Part shown: positions 6,961 to 15,515 of the stretch, piece after piece
Position numbering within the stretch: the first letter of the stretch is position 1
Layout of the letters: every line of letters starts with the position of its first letter
From: Lachnospiraceae bacterium
GTDB lineage: Bacteria; Bacillota; Clostridia; Lachnospirales; Lachnospiraceae
Reading direction: 5' to 3'
DNA length: 51,863 bases
Assembly: GCA_017455005.1 (NCBI GenBank)
Contig: JAFTBX010000008.1
Coordinates: forward strand, 1-51,863
Notes under the pieces: generated by a model
Seen by the model: only the letters and a program-made list of their open reading frames with translations
Told to the model about the DNA's origin: nothing
Databases searched by the model: none
Made by a program: the position numbers and the translations under genes

Positions 6961-7404
6961 TCATCGGTTGAAAAACCGCGCCAGCGGCTGGATCACCTTG
7001 CTCAGGGTCTCTATCGAATCGTTAAGCGTCTGGAAGTCGATCTCCGAAATATCTTTGATCGTGCTGTTCAGGGCTTCCGTGTTGTCCTCAACAAGGGTAT
7101 TGACGTTTTTGACCGCTTCATCGATCTGGGAGAGAGAGCCCTGTGCCTGACCGACCATTGCCTCCACTTCGGACATGGTCGTCTCAAGCAGCGCGAGGGT
7201 TGCATTGGCCTGTGTCAGCGTTGTGTTGACATTGTTCAACGTGGTGATCGCACGCGGCAGGATAATGGCAAAAGCAACTGTAACAATGACGGCCAGGATC
7301 AGGCAACCGATGCCGGCCAGTTTCTGGTATCTCGCATTGATCTGCTGACTGCGCAGCGTTTCTATCATCAATTCACGTTCATTCATTTCTTCAGGACTTT
7401 TCAT
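6961..7404 (-). CDS. Small single-pass membrane protein with coiled coil
   Basis: The function is not recognised. From the ATG at 7404 the product has 147 residues: a charged N-terminus (MKSPEEMNERELMIETLRSQ), one hydrophobic segment (LAGIGCLILAVIVTVAFAII, about residues 29-48), then about 95 residues rich in Asn, Thr, Leu and Glu with heptad character (e.g. LNNVNTTLTQANATLALLET), ending PLARFFNR. The layout resembles DUF948-like or methyl-accepting-type helical membrane proteins but lacks a signalling hairpin motif I can name. AGAGGA a few bases upstream favours 7404 over the ATG at 7443. It is the only - strand gene of this stretch, convergent with rsmE and divergent from fba. Confidence 0.7.
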   Translation of the reverse strand: MKSPEEMNERELMIETLRSQQINARYQKLAGIGCLILAVIVTVAFAIILPRAITTLNNVNTTLTQANATLALLETTMSEVEAMVGQAQGSLSQIDEAVKNVNTLVEDNTEALNSTIKDISEIDFQTLNDSIETLSKVIQPLARFFNR

Positions 7405-7472
7405 GACTATCCTCTTTCTATTTGAATCCGCCGTTTCCGGCATCCAATCTGATTTATTCCCGTAACAGATTT

Positions 7473-7478
7473 ATTATA
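7473..7478 (-). promoter_or_regulatory. Extended -10 promoter of the small membrane protein gene
   Basis: Read on the - strand the sequence is TGCTATAAT, a perfect TATAAT with the TGn extension. No good -35 hexamer is visible upstream. Confidence 0.5.
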
Positions 7479-7601
7479 GCATATAATCGCGGCAGCGGAC
7501 CCGAAAGACACAGAATGTGAAACATTGACCGGCATATATTGTGCATTATTTCCAGTTTTTCATACTCAAATATGGGATTGTTCACGTTTTTAAACATAGG
7601 A

Positions 7602-7631
7602 TTGATTTATAACAGACAGTGGTGCTATACT
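7602..7631 (+). promoter_or_regulatory. Promoter of fba-pfp
   Basis: TTGATT at 7602-7607, an 18-bp spacer and TATACT at 7626-7631. The leader to the fba ATG is about 85 nt. Apart from this and the opposite promoter at 7473-7478, the 7444-7722 region shows no other clear feature. Confidence 0.65.
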
Positions 7632-7722
7632 CTTTACCAAAGGAATTACGGGAGGAAAGCCGATTTCTGATGTTTATCAGGGTTGGTGATCTTTCCGGGA
7701 GATAGATAAAGGAGTGATTACT

Positions 7723-8661
7723 ATGGGACTTGTAACAACGACAGAGATGTTCAAAAAGGCTTATAACGGCGGCTATGCGATCGGCGCATTCAACGTCAAC
7801 AACATGGAGATCGTCCAGGGTATTACCGAGGCATGCGCAGAGGAGCACGCGCCGGTCATCCTGCAGGTTTCCAAGGGCGCACGTGCCTACGCAAACCCCG
7901 TGTATCTGAAGAAGCTGGTCGAAGCGGCTGTAGAGTGCTATCCGGAGCTTCCGATTGCGCTGCATCTGGATCACGGCCCTGATTTTGAGACCTGCAAGTC
8001 CTGCATTGACGGCGGCTTTACTTCTGTCATGATCGACGCTTCGAGTAAACCGTTTGAAGAGAATATCGCGATCACCAGACAGGTCGTCGAGTACGCTCAC
8101 GCGCATGGCGTTGTCGTTGAGGCAGAGCTCGGCACACTGGCAGGCATCGAGGATGATGTCAAGGTTTCCGCGGAGGATTCTTCCTATACACATCCGGAAG
8201 AGGTTGAGGAGTTTGTTAAGCGCACCGGCTGCGATTCCCTCGCAATCGCGATCGGCACCAGCCATGGCGCATATAAGTTCAAGCCCGGCACTAAGCCGCA
8301 GCTTCGTTTCGACGTGCTTCATGAGTGCGAGAAGCGTATCCCGGGATTCCCGATCGTTCTGCACGGTTCTTCTTCCGTTCCGCAGGAGTACGTACAGATG
8401 GTCAATACCTACGGCGGCGCGATGCCTGACGCCATCGGCGTTCCGGAGGATCAGCTGAGAGAAGCTGCACGTTCCGCGGTCTGCAAGATCAATATCGATT
8501 CCGATCTGCGTCTGGCGATGACCGGTACCATCCGTAAGTTCTTCGCGGAGCATCCGGACAAGTTTGACCCGAGAGAGTATCTGAAGCCGGCACGTGCCAA
8601 CATCAAGGAACTCGTACGCCACAAGCTGGTTGACGTTCTCGGCTGCGCAGGCAAGGCCTGA
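7723..8661 (+). CDS. fba: Class II fructose-1,6-bisphosphate aldolase
   Basis: Zinc-dependent cleavage of fructose-1,6-bisphosphate to glyceraldehyde-3-phosphate and dihydroxyacetone phosphate in the cytosol. The 312 residues show the class II motifs: LHLDHG with His81, Asp83 and zinc ligand His84; VVEAELGT (Glu133/Glu135); GTSHGAYKF (His181); and LHGSSS (His214). An in-frame GTG lies at 7714, but GGAG at 7711-7714 is the ribosome site for the ATG at 7723. pfp follows after 38 nt with its own AGGAGG and no visible promoter, so the two probably form an operon that performs consecutive glycolytic steps. Confidence 0.95.
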   Translation: MGLVTTTEMFKKAYNGGYAIGAFNVNNMEIVQGITEACAEEHAPVILQVSKGARAYANPVYLKKLVEAAVECYPELPIALHLDHGPDFETCKSCIDGGFTSVMIDASSKPFEENIAITRQVVEYAHAHGVVVEAELGTLAGIEDDVKVSAEDSSYTHPEEVEEFVKRTGCDSLAIAIGTSHGAYKFKPGTKPQLRFDVLHECEKRIPGFPIVLHGSSSVPQEYVQMVNTYGGAMPDAIGVPEDQLREAARSAVCKINIDSDLRLAMTGTIRKFFAEHPDKFDPREYLKPARANIKELVRHKLVDVLGCAGKA

Positions 8662-8699
8662 TCATTTTCTACAACATTGGTTTTCAGGAGGAAAGATAC

Positions 8700-9938
8700 A
8701 TGTCTGAACCATTAAGAGGCGCACTGATCATCGGTCAGTCCGGCGGCCCGACTTCCGTTATCAACGCGAGCGCGTACGGCGTGATCCGTACAGCGCTTGA
8801 CTGCGAGTACATTACCAGGGTCTACGGCGCGCATTACGGCATCAAGGGCGTTCTGAACGACGATCTCTTCATCATGGATGAGGAGGACAGGTCAGAGCTT
8901 GACAAGCTGATGTATACGCCTTCTTCCGCACTGGGTTCCTGCCGCTACAAGATGAAGGATCCTTCAGTGGATGACACAGATTATAAGCGTATCCTTGAGA
9001 TCTTCAAGAAGTATAACGTCCGTTATTTCTGCTACAACGGCGGAAACGATTCCATGGACACCTGCAACAAGATCTCCAAGTACATGAAGAGCGTCGGATA
9101 TGAGTGCCGCGTCATGGGCGTCCCGAAGACGATCGACAACGACCTTTACGGCACAGACCACTGCCCGGGCTTTGCTTCTTCCGCAAAGTATATTGCGACT
9201 TCCATCATGGAAGTGGCCCGCGACACGAGAGTTTACGATACCGGCATGGTAACCATCATCGAGTGCATGGGCCGTCATGCGGGATGGCTTACGGCAGCAG
9301 CGGCGCTTGCCAATGTCTATGAAAAGGCCTGCGACTTCATCTATCTGCCGGAGCGCGACTTTGATATGGAGCAGTTCCTGAAGGATGTCGGCGATTGCTA
9401 TGAGAGAAACGGCAACTGCATCGTAGCGGTTTCCGAGGGCATTCATTATGCGGACGGCAGCTTCGTATCCGAGGCTAAGACCTCCGGTACGGACGGCTTC
9501 GGCCATGCGCAGCTCGGCGGTCTGGCAGCAATGCTGGCAAGTATTGTCAAGGAACGTCTCGGCTGCAAGACCCGCGGCATCGAGCTGAGCCTGCTGCAGC
9601 GCTGCGGCGCGCATGTGGCTTCCGGTACGGATATCGCCGAGTCCTTTGCATCCGGCAAGGCGGCTGTGGAAGCGATGATCGCCGGTGAGACTGACAAGAT
9701 GGTCGGTTTTGCCTGCACGAGAGGCGCGGACGGCTACAAGTGCGAGACCAAGCTCTTCGATCTTTCCGATGTGGCGAACTTCGAAAAGAAGGTGCCGCTG
9801 GAGTGGATCAGTGACGCCGGCAACGACGTTCTTCAGGGCTTTGTGGACTACGCAATGCCGCTGATCCAGGGCGAGACACCGATGCACAAGACGAACGGTC
9901 TCCCGGATTTCGCGAATCTGAAGAAAGTACGCGCATAA
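8700..9938 (+). CDS. pfp: Pyrophosphate-type 6-phosphofructokinase
   Basis: Interconverts fructose-6-phosphate and fructose-1,6-bisphosphate. In 412 residues the PFK signatures are IIGQSGGPTSVINAS (start), GGNDSMDT (114-121), PKTIDND (142-148) and CMGRHAGW. PPi use is inferred from Asp117 at the position that is Gly in ATP enzymes (GGDGS) and from Lys143 in PKTIDND instead of Gly. The usual first Asp of GGDDS is Asn116, which is unusual. With PPi the reaction is reversible, so with fba it can serve glycolysis and gluconeogenesis. AGGAGG at 8686-8691 supports the ATG. Confidence 0.93.
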   Translation: MSEPLRGALIIGQSGGPTSVINASAYGVIRTALDCEYITRVYGAHYGIKGVLNDDLFIMDEEDRSELDKLMYTPSSALGSCRYKMKDPSVDDTDYKRILEIFKKYNVRYFCYNGGNDSMDTCNKISKYMKSVGYECRVMGVPKTIDNDLYGTDHCPGFASSAKYIATSIMEVARDTRVYDTGMVTIIECMGRHAGWLTAAAALANVYEKACDFIYLPERDFDMEQFLKDVGDCYERNGNCIVAVSEGIHYADGSFVSEAKTSGTDGFGHAQLGGLAAMLASIVKERLGCKTRGIELSLLQRCGAHVASGTDIAESFASGKAAVEAMIAGETDKMVGFACTRGADGYKCETKLFDLSDVANFEKKVPLEWISDAGNDVLQGFVDYAMPLIQGETPMHKTNGLPDFANLKKVRA

Positions 9939-9960
9939 TCAAACTGAATACTTTAAGCGC

Positions 9961-10007
9961 AAGTGCTGCATTGAAACCTGTACAATGGTGTAAATGCAGC
10001 ACTTTTT
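9961..10007 (+). terminator. Intrinsic terminator of fba-pfp
   Basis: AAGTGCTGCATT (9961-9972) pairs with AATGCAGCACTT (9993-10004), followed by a T run to 10007. It lies 22 nt after the pfp stop. Confidence 0.85.
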
Positions 10008-10086
10008 CTATGGAATATCATATTCGATTCGTGTACAATAGATAAGATACTCAGAACCTATAAAAATAAAGGAAACCATATTTCAG

Positions 10087-11241
10087 ATGAGAGCACACGA
10101 ACGATTTTTAAAGTATATCACGTTTGACACCCAGTCCGACGAGAGCAGTGAAAGCTGTCCTTCAACGGCAAAACAGAAGCTCCTCGGCGCGTATCTCGCG
10201 GATGAGATGCGCAAAATGGGACTTACAGACGTATGCATGGACGAAAACGGCTACGTTTACGGGACCGTGCCGGCTTCAAAAGGCTTTGAGGACGCGCCGG
10301 TCATGGCGTATATCTCTCACATGGACACCTCGCCTGCGGCGTCCGGCAAGAATGTTAAAGCCGTAATCACGCATGAGGAGACGGCGGACGGACCGCGCGA
10401 TGTGATCCGTTCCGACGGAACGACGCTGCTCGGCGCCGACGATAAGGCGGGCATCGCCGAGATCCTTGCGGCAGCGGAGATCCTGCTCGGAGATCCGGAG
10501 GCCCTGCATCCGGAGATCCGTGTGGTCTTTACGCCGGATGAGGAGATCGGCCGCGGCACGGACAGGATCGATATGGACAAAGTCCATGCCGCATATGCTT
10601 ATACGGTCGACGGCGGTGAGGTCGGCGAACTGACCTACGAGTGCTTTAACGCGTCATCCGCAAAGGTAGTGATCCGCGGGGAGTCCTATCATCCCGGCGA
10701 TTCTTACGGGAAGATGAAAAACGCGATCCTGATCGCAAATGAGTTTATCAGCATGCTTCCTCCCGATGAGACGCCCGCGACCACAAGAGGCCGGCAGGGC
10801 TTCTACCATCTCGATGAGATCAGCGGAGACGTCTCCCGCTGTGAGCTTAACTATATCCTGAGAGACCATGACAGGAAGATCCTTCAAAAGCGTGAGGAAA
10901 TGATGCGCCGTGCGGCGGATGAGCTGAATGCGAAGTACGGCGGCGTCGAAGTGGAGATCCGCGAGTCCTATGCCAACATGATCGAGGCGATCATGCCGAA
11001 GTATGCGTTTTTGCTTGACCGCGTGCGTGAGGTCTATCAGGAGATGGGCATCGTCCCGGACGAAGAGCCGATCCGCGGCGGCACCGATGGCGCAAGACTT
11101 TCCTTCCTGGGACTTCCCTGTCCGAACCTCGGCACCGGTGGACACAACTTCCACGGACCGCACGAATACATCACGATCCAGTCGATGGATCAGGCGACAG
11201 AGGTACTGGTGAGACTGGCGGCAAAGTCAGCCGTAAGATAA
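10087..11241 (+). CDS. pepT: Peptidase T (tripeptide aminopeptidase)
   Basis: Cytosolic M20B metallopeptidase that removes the N-terminal residue of tripeptides. The 384-residue product shows the two-zinc motifs: AYISHMDTSP (His78, Asp80), LLGADDKAGIAEI, VFTPDEEIGRG (catalytic and ligand Glu), TVDGGEVGELTYE, and near the C-terminus GGTDGARLSFLGLPCPNLGTGG. It is somewhat shorter than the ~408 residues of E. coli PepT. AAAGGA precedes the ATG, and TACAAT at 10034-10039 is a possible -10 without a convincing -35. The first MATE gene follows after 58 nt. Confidence 0.93.
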   Translation: MRAHERFLKYITFDTQSDESSESCPSTAKQKLLGAYLADEMRKMGLTDVCMDENGYVYGTVPASKGFEDAPVMAYISHMDTSPAASGKNVKAVITHEETADGPRDVIRSDGTTLLGADDKAGIAEILAAAEILLGDPEALHPEIRVVFTPDEEIGRGTDRIDMDKVHAAYAYTVDGGEVGELTYECFNASSAKVVIRGESYHPGDSYGKMKNAILIANEFISMLPPDETPATTRGRQGFYHLDEISGDVSRCELNYILRDHDRKILQKREEMMRRAADELNAKYGGVEVEIRESYANMIEAIMPKYAFLLDRVREVYQEMGIVPDEEPIRGGTDGARLSFLGLPCPNLGTGGHNFHGPHEYITIQSMDQATEVLVRLAAKSAVR

Positions 11242-11299
11242 AAGAGGCGGCAGGATCCGCTGCCGATTAAAGCAGCCGGAGACAGGAAGTAATCCGGCA

Positions 11300-12718
11300 T
11301 TGAAAATGGCAGGAACGAAGACAGATAAAACTGAATTATTCGCGCGCATGCCGGTGGGAAAGGCCCTCTTTACGATGGCGGTACCGACGATCATCAGCCA
11401 GGTGATCAACCTGATCTACAACGTGGTCGATACCTTCTTCATCGGAAGGACCGGCAACTCCTACATGATGGCGGCGACGACGGTCACGCTGGCGATCATG
11501 CTGATGAACATCTCCTTTGCCAACCTGTTCGGCATCGGCGGCGGCAGCCACATGGCGAGACTCATGGGCGCGGGGAAGGGTGACGAGGCACGGTCCGTCA
11601 GCGCGTTCAGCGCGTACGGGACGGTCTGCATTGCCATCCTGTATTCGCTTCTTATCGGCGTGTTCATGAACCCTATACTCAGAGTGCTCGGCGCTTCCGA
11701 TCAGACGATCGGTTATGCCCGAAGCTACGCGACGCTTGTCATCGTGATCGGAACGCTCCCGACGCTTTTTTCCATGGTGCTTGCGCATCTTCTGCGCAAT
11801 GCAGGCTACTCCCTGCAGGCAAGCCTCGGATTAAGCGGTGGAGGCATTCTCAACATGGTGCTGGATCCGCTTTTCATGTTTGTTATCCTTCCGAAGGGTA
11901 TGGAGGTCACCGGCGCGGCGGCGGCAACGCTTCTTTCCAATACGATCGCCTGCCTGTACCTGATCTATGCGTACCGTAAGGCGTCCGCTTCAGCGCCGTT
12001 GAGCCTGCGCTTAGGTGACGCCCGCAGCATCAGCAGTAAGAACCTCGGGAGGCTTTTTGCGGTCGGTATCCCGAGCGCGGTACTGACAGGACTTTTTGAT
12101 ATCGCGAACATGTGTGTCAACATGATCGCTGCCTCACATAACGACCTGGTGCTTGCGGCGATCGGTATCACGATCAAGGTGGAACGCCTGCCCAATGCCA
12201 TCAATGTCGGCATCTGTCAGGGCATGCTCCCGATCGTGGCGTTCAACTATTCTTCGGGCGATCATGAGCGCATGAAGAAGGTCATCAGCACCGGCAGGGC
12301 GGCAGGACTGACGGTCGCGCTGAGCTGTATGCTGCTTTTCCAGATCTTCGCAAAGCCCTTCTCGGGGATCTTTCTGAGCACGGCTTCGGAGCATGCGGAA
12401 ACGGCACTGATGACGCTGGCCTATGCGGAGCTGTTTTTAAGGATCCGGTCTGTGGCGTCTCCGGTACAGTTTATGAACTATCACGCGTCGTACTGCATGC
12501 AGGCGATGGGAAACGGCAGGGGGACGCTTCTGCACGCGTTTATCCGGGAGCTGGTGATCTATATCCCGCTCATGTTCCTTTTGGATAAGGTGTTCGGCGA
12601 GACCGGCCTTGCGGCGGCACTCCCGGTCGGAGAAGCCTTAAGCGCCGTGATCTCGTTCTACCTGCTGCATAAGACCGTACAGAAGGCACATCTGAAGAAG
12701 CCTAAAGCGGTGGCGTAA
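11300..12718 (+). CDS. MATE family efflux transporter 1
   Basis: A 472-residue multidrug and toxic compound extrusion protein with about 12 hydrophobic segments, starting with MPVGKALFTMAVPTIISQVINLIYNVVDTFFIGR, a typical first MATE helix. It is expected to export organic cations or metabolites using a Na+ or H+ gradient; the substrate cannot be read from sequence. The start is uncertain: TTG at 11300 has AGGAAG (11284-11289) at a good distance, while the ATG at 11306 (two codons later) is the alternative. The 58-nt gap from pepT contains a small CGGCAG/CTGCCG hairpin without a U-tract, so read-through from pepT is possible. A second MATE gene follows. Confidence 0.88.
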   Translation: MKMAGTKTDKTELFARMPVGKALFTMAVPTIISQVINLIYNVVDTFFIGRTGNSYMMAATTVTLAIMLMNISFANLFGIGGGSHMARLMGAGKGDEARSVSAFSAYGTVCIAILYSLLIGVFMNPILRVLGASDQTIGYARSYATLVIVIGTLPTLFSMVLAHLLRNAGYSLQASLGLSGGGILNMVLDPLFMFVILPKGMEVTGAAAATLLSNTIACLYLIYAYRKASASAPLSLRLGDARSISSKNLGRLFAVGIPSAVLTGLFDIANMCVNMIAASHNDLVLAAIGITIKVERLPNAINVGICQGMLPIVAFNYSSGDHERMKKVISTGRAAGLTVALSCMLLFQIFAKPFSGIFLSTASEHAETALMTLAYAELFLRIRSVASPVQFMNYHASYCMQAMGNGRGTLLHAFIRELVIYIPLMFLLDKVFGETGLAAALPVGEALSAVISFYLLHKTVQKAHLKKPKAVA

Positions 12719-12738
12719 GCCGGCGCCTGATATAAGCG

Positions 12739-12791
12739 ATACCGGTGTAAAACACGGTGTCATTTGGCTGCAGCAGGGGGAAATGCTGCAG
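12739..12791 (+). other. Two tandem hairpins in front of the second MATE gene
   Basis: First an imperfect stem, GATACCGGTGT/ACACGGTGTC around an AAA loop. Then a perfect 8-bp stem CTGCAGCA (12768-12775) with TGCTGCAG (12784-12791) around GGGGGAAA. The second ends 20 nt before the TTG start. They could be a leader structure or a weak terminator of the first MATE gene. The loops do not match the guanidine-II (mini-ykkC) ACGR pattern. Confidence 0.4.
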
Positions 12792-12810
12792 AGAAGAAAG
12801 AGGTTTTGTT

Positions 12811-14193
12811 TTGGCATCAAAAGGTTTCAAATCAGGCAGGATCGCTAAGTCCATGGATATGACGGAGGGGCCGATCGCGTCGCAGATCCTGATGTTTTCC
12901 CTGCCGCTTCTTGCGGGCAATATTTTCCAGCAGTTTTACAATACGGTGGACAGCGTGGTCGTAGGCAATTTCGTCGGTCCGGAAGCGCTTGGCGCAGTGA
13001 CGGCCAATATGCCGGCGACCATGACGCTGATCAGTCTGTTTATCGGCTTTTCCTCCGGCGCTTCGGTCGTGATCTCCCAGTACTTCGGCGCGAAGAATGA
13101 GGAAAAACTCCGCAGGACCGTCCATACGAGCGTTGTCGCGACCGTGCTTTTGAGCATCGCCATGACTGCACTCGGCATCCTGCTTACCCCGGCCCTCGTG
13201 CGCTTTATGAAGACGCCTCCGGAGATCGCGGAAATGGCCATGATCTATCTGCGCATCTATTTTGCCGGACTGATCTGGCAGATGCTCTATAACATGGGTT
13301 CGGCGATCCTGCGCGCGGTCGGCGATTCCAGACGGCCGCTGTATTTCCTGATCTTTTGTTCGCTTTGCAATGTTGTCTTAGACCTGCTTTTCGTCATCCG
13401 CTTCCGTATGGGCGTGGCGGGTGTCGCCTGGGCGACAGTGCTGTCCCAGCTTTTCTCGGCGATCATGGTGTTTTACCTTCTCTTCCGCAGCAATGACGTA
13501 TACAGCTGCCGTATGCGGGAGATGCGTATCGACCCGGAGATGCTCAGAAGGATCATAAAGATCGGCCTTCCCGCAGGCGCGCAGATGGCGCTGACGTCCT
13601 TTTCCAATGTCTTTGTCATGAGCTATGTCAACGGCTTCGGCGCGGGATCCACCTCCGGATGGGGCGCCTACCAGAGGATCGACGCCTTCACGGTACTGCC
13701 GGTCACGAGCATCGGTCTTGCAATCACAACCTTTGTCGGCCAGAATGCCGGCGCCGGCAACATTGAAAGGATCAAGAAAGGCACAAGGGTCGCGCTGGGG
13801 ATGGGCCTTCTGATCACGGTATCCCTGAGTGCGCTCATGTTTATCCTGGCACCGCAGGCCATCGGCCTCTTCAATAAGGACCCGGAGGTACTGCGTTACG
13901 GAGTGTTGTTCCTCAGAGTGCAGGGACCGCTCGACTTCCTGATCTGTTTTAACCAGTGTTACGCGGGTGCCCTGCGCGGCATGGGAGACGCGAAGACGCC
14001 GATGATCATCATGCTCTGCTCGTTTGTACTGTTCAGGCAGGTTTACCTGTTTATCGCGTCCCACATCACGGCGTCGATCTATCCGATCGCGCTCGCGTAT
14101 CCGGCCGGTTGGGCACTCTGCTCGCTCCTGCTGTTCCTGTACTACCGCTGCAGCCACTGGGAAGACAGGCTGGTGCAGGGGGCGCTGCAGTAA
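12811..14193 (+). CDS. MATE family efflux transporter 2
   Basis: The 460-residue product is a second MATE exporter (about 12 membrane segments; SMDMTEGPIASQILMFSLPLLAGNIFQQFYNTVDSVVVGNFVG at the first helix, here interrupted only for reference). It is clearly distinct from the adjacent transporter, so this is a pair of paralogues rather than a fresh tandem duplication. A TTG start at 12811 was preferred because AGAGG (12799-12803) lies seven bases upstream; ATG codons at 12853 and 12859 are too far into the conserved region, and the ATG at 12757 has no ribosome site and would place the hairpins inside the gene. Substrate unknown. Confidence 0.85.
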   Translation: MASKGFKSGRIAKSMDMTEGPIASQILMFSLPLLAGNIFQQFYNTVDSVVVGNFVGPEALGAVTANMPATMTLISLFIGFSSGASVVISQYFGAKNEEKLRRTVHTSVVATVLLSIAMTALGILLTPALVRFMKTPPEIAEMAMIYLRIYFAGLIWQMLYNMGSAILRAVGDSRRPLYFLIFCSLCNVVLDLLFVIRFRMGVAGVAWATVLSQLFSAIMVFYLLFRSNDVYSCRMREMRIDPEMLRRIIKIGLPAGAQMALTSFSNVFVMSYVNGFGAGSTSGWGAYQRIDAFTVLPVTSIGLAITTFVGQNAGAGNIERIKKGTRVALGMGLLITVSLSALMFILAPQAIGLFNKDPEVLRYGVLFLRVQGPLDFLICFNQCYAGALRGMGDAKTPMIIMLCSFVLFRQVYLFIASHITASIYPIALAYPAGWALCSLLLFLYYRCSHWEDRLVQGALQ

Positions 14194-14228
14194 AAACATA
14201 AAAGGAAACGGGCAAGGGCATCTCATGG

Positions 14229-14257
14229 TTGCTTTTGTGCCTTTTGCCGTGTAAAAT
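14229..14257 (+). promoter_or_regulatory. Promoter of the desulfurase-thiI operon
   Basis: TTGCTT at 14229-14234, a 17-bp spacer and TAAAAT at 14252-14257. The promoter overlaps the 3' half of a GGCAAGGGCA...TGTGCCTTTTGCC hairpin that probably ends the MATE transcript. Confidence 0.55.
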
Positions 14258-14324
14258 TAGTGTACTCAAACAGGGCAGAGGGAAACACCACCGTCATCTG
14301 CTTTTTCAATTAACGGAGTAACGG

Positions 14325-15482
14325 ATGAAAGAAGTTTATTTTGACAATGCTGCCACGACCAGGGTGCGTCCCGAGGTCGTGGAACTGATGAATAAAGTGA
14401 TGCTCGAGGACTACGGCAATCCGTCCTCGAGACATGTGATGGGTATGCACGCGGAGCGTTACCTTACGACGGCCGCGGAGCAGATCGCTGCCTGCCTTAA
14501 GGTAAAGCCCCAGGAGATCGTATTTAACTCCGGCGGCACGGAGGGAAACAACACGGCGCTGATCGGCACCGCGCTTGCAAGGAAGGCATACGGTAAGCAC
14601 ATCATCAGCACGAACATTGAACACTCTGCCGTCTATAAGCCGCTCGAGTTCCTGGAGTCCCAGGGATATGAGGTGACGATCATCGGCGTAGACGGGCAGG
14701 GACATATCGATCAGGAGGCACTTAAGTCCGCGATCCGGCAGGATACGATCCTTGTCAGTACGATGTGGGTCAATAACGAAATGGGCGCCATCGAAGACAT
14801 TGCGGGCATCGGCGCCATGATCAAGGAGATCAACCCGAAGTGCTACTTCCATACGGATGCGATCCAGGCGTTCGGAAAGCTGACGCTCCGGCCGAAGGAC
14901 GCAAAGGTGGATATGCTGACCGTGAGCTCCCACAAGATCCACGGTCCCAAGGGCGTCGGATTTATGTATATCCGGGACGGCGTCAGGATCAGTCCCCTGA
15001 TCTGGGGCGGCGGACAGCAGAAGGACCGCCGTTCGGGCACCCAGGATGTACCCGGGATCGCAGGCATGGGTCTGGCAGCCGAGATGTACCGCAAAGAGCA
15101 TGCGGAGATCGAAGAGAGGATGCTTGCCGTGAAGGACCGTCTGATCGGAAGGCTTGAGGCCATGGACGGCGTCACGGTCAACTCAGAGCACGGGGCAGCT
15201 TCCGCGCCGCATGTTGTCAGTGCTTCCTTTGAAAGCGTGAGGGCGGAAGTCCTGCTGCATGCGCTGGAAGAAAAAGGGATCTATGTTTCGTCCGGATCCG
15301 CCTGTTCCTCCAATCATCCCGCCATCAGCGGAACGCTGCAGGCGATCGGCGTCAGAAAGGAACTGCTGGATTCGACGCTGCGGTTTTCCTTCGGCATCTA
15401 CAACGTGCCAGAGGAAGCGGACTATACCGCGGATTGCATCGGGGAGCTGCTCCCGGTGCTGAGACGTTTCCGCAGGTACTGA
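14325..15482 (+). CDS. Cysteine desulfurase (IscS/NifS family)
   Basis: PLP enzyme that takes sulfur from cysteine as a persulfide and yields alanine. The 385 residues show YFDNAATTRVRPEV at the start, SGGTEGNNTALIG, the PLP lysine in SSHKIHGPKG (Lys204) and the persulfide cysteine in SSGSACSSNHP (Cys327). The short active-site loop and the thiI gene 33 nt downstream match the B. subtilis nifZ-thiI pair, so it most likely supplies sulfur for 4-thiouridine in tRNA rather than Fe-S clusters; that role is inferred from context. GGAG at 14315-14318 supports the ATG. Confidence 0.93.
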   Translation: MKEVYFDNAATTRVRPEVVELMNKVMLEDYGNPSSRHVMGMHAERYLTTAAEQIAACLKVKPQEIVFNSGGTEGNNTALIGTALARKAYGKHIISTNIEHSAVYKPLEFLESQGYEVTIIGVDGQGHIDQEALKSAIRQDTILVSTMWVNNEMGAIEDIAGIGAMIKEINPKCYFHTDAIQAFGKLTLRPKDAKVDMLTVSSHKIHGPKGVGFMYIRDGVRISPLIWGGGQQKDRRSGTQDVPGIAGMGLAAEMYRKEHAEIEERMLAVKDRLIGRLEAMDGVTVNSEHGAASAPHVVSASFESVRAEVLLHALEEKGIYVSSGSACSSNHPAISGTLQAIGVRKELLDSTLRFSFGIYNVPEEADYTADCIGELLPVLRRFRRY

Positions 15483-15515
15483 TCATTCAGAATAATACTA
15501 CAGGAGGGCAAAACC

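Noticed and set aside
6856..7425. 189-residue + strand frame through the family A element and opposite the membrane protein gene
   Set aside because: It runs through the hairpin arm and antisense to a better gene with a ribosome site and membrane helix.
12739..12791. Guanidine-II (mini-ykkC) riboswitch before the second MATE gene
   Set aside because: There are two hairpins, but the loops are AAA and GGGGGAAA rather than ACGR.
11300..14193. Recent tandem duplication of MATE genes
   Set aside because: The two proteins differ along most of their length and have different termini, so they are old paralogues.
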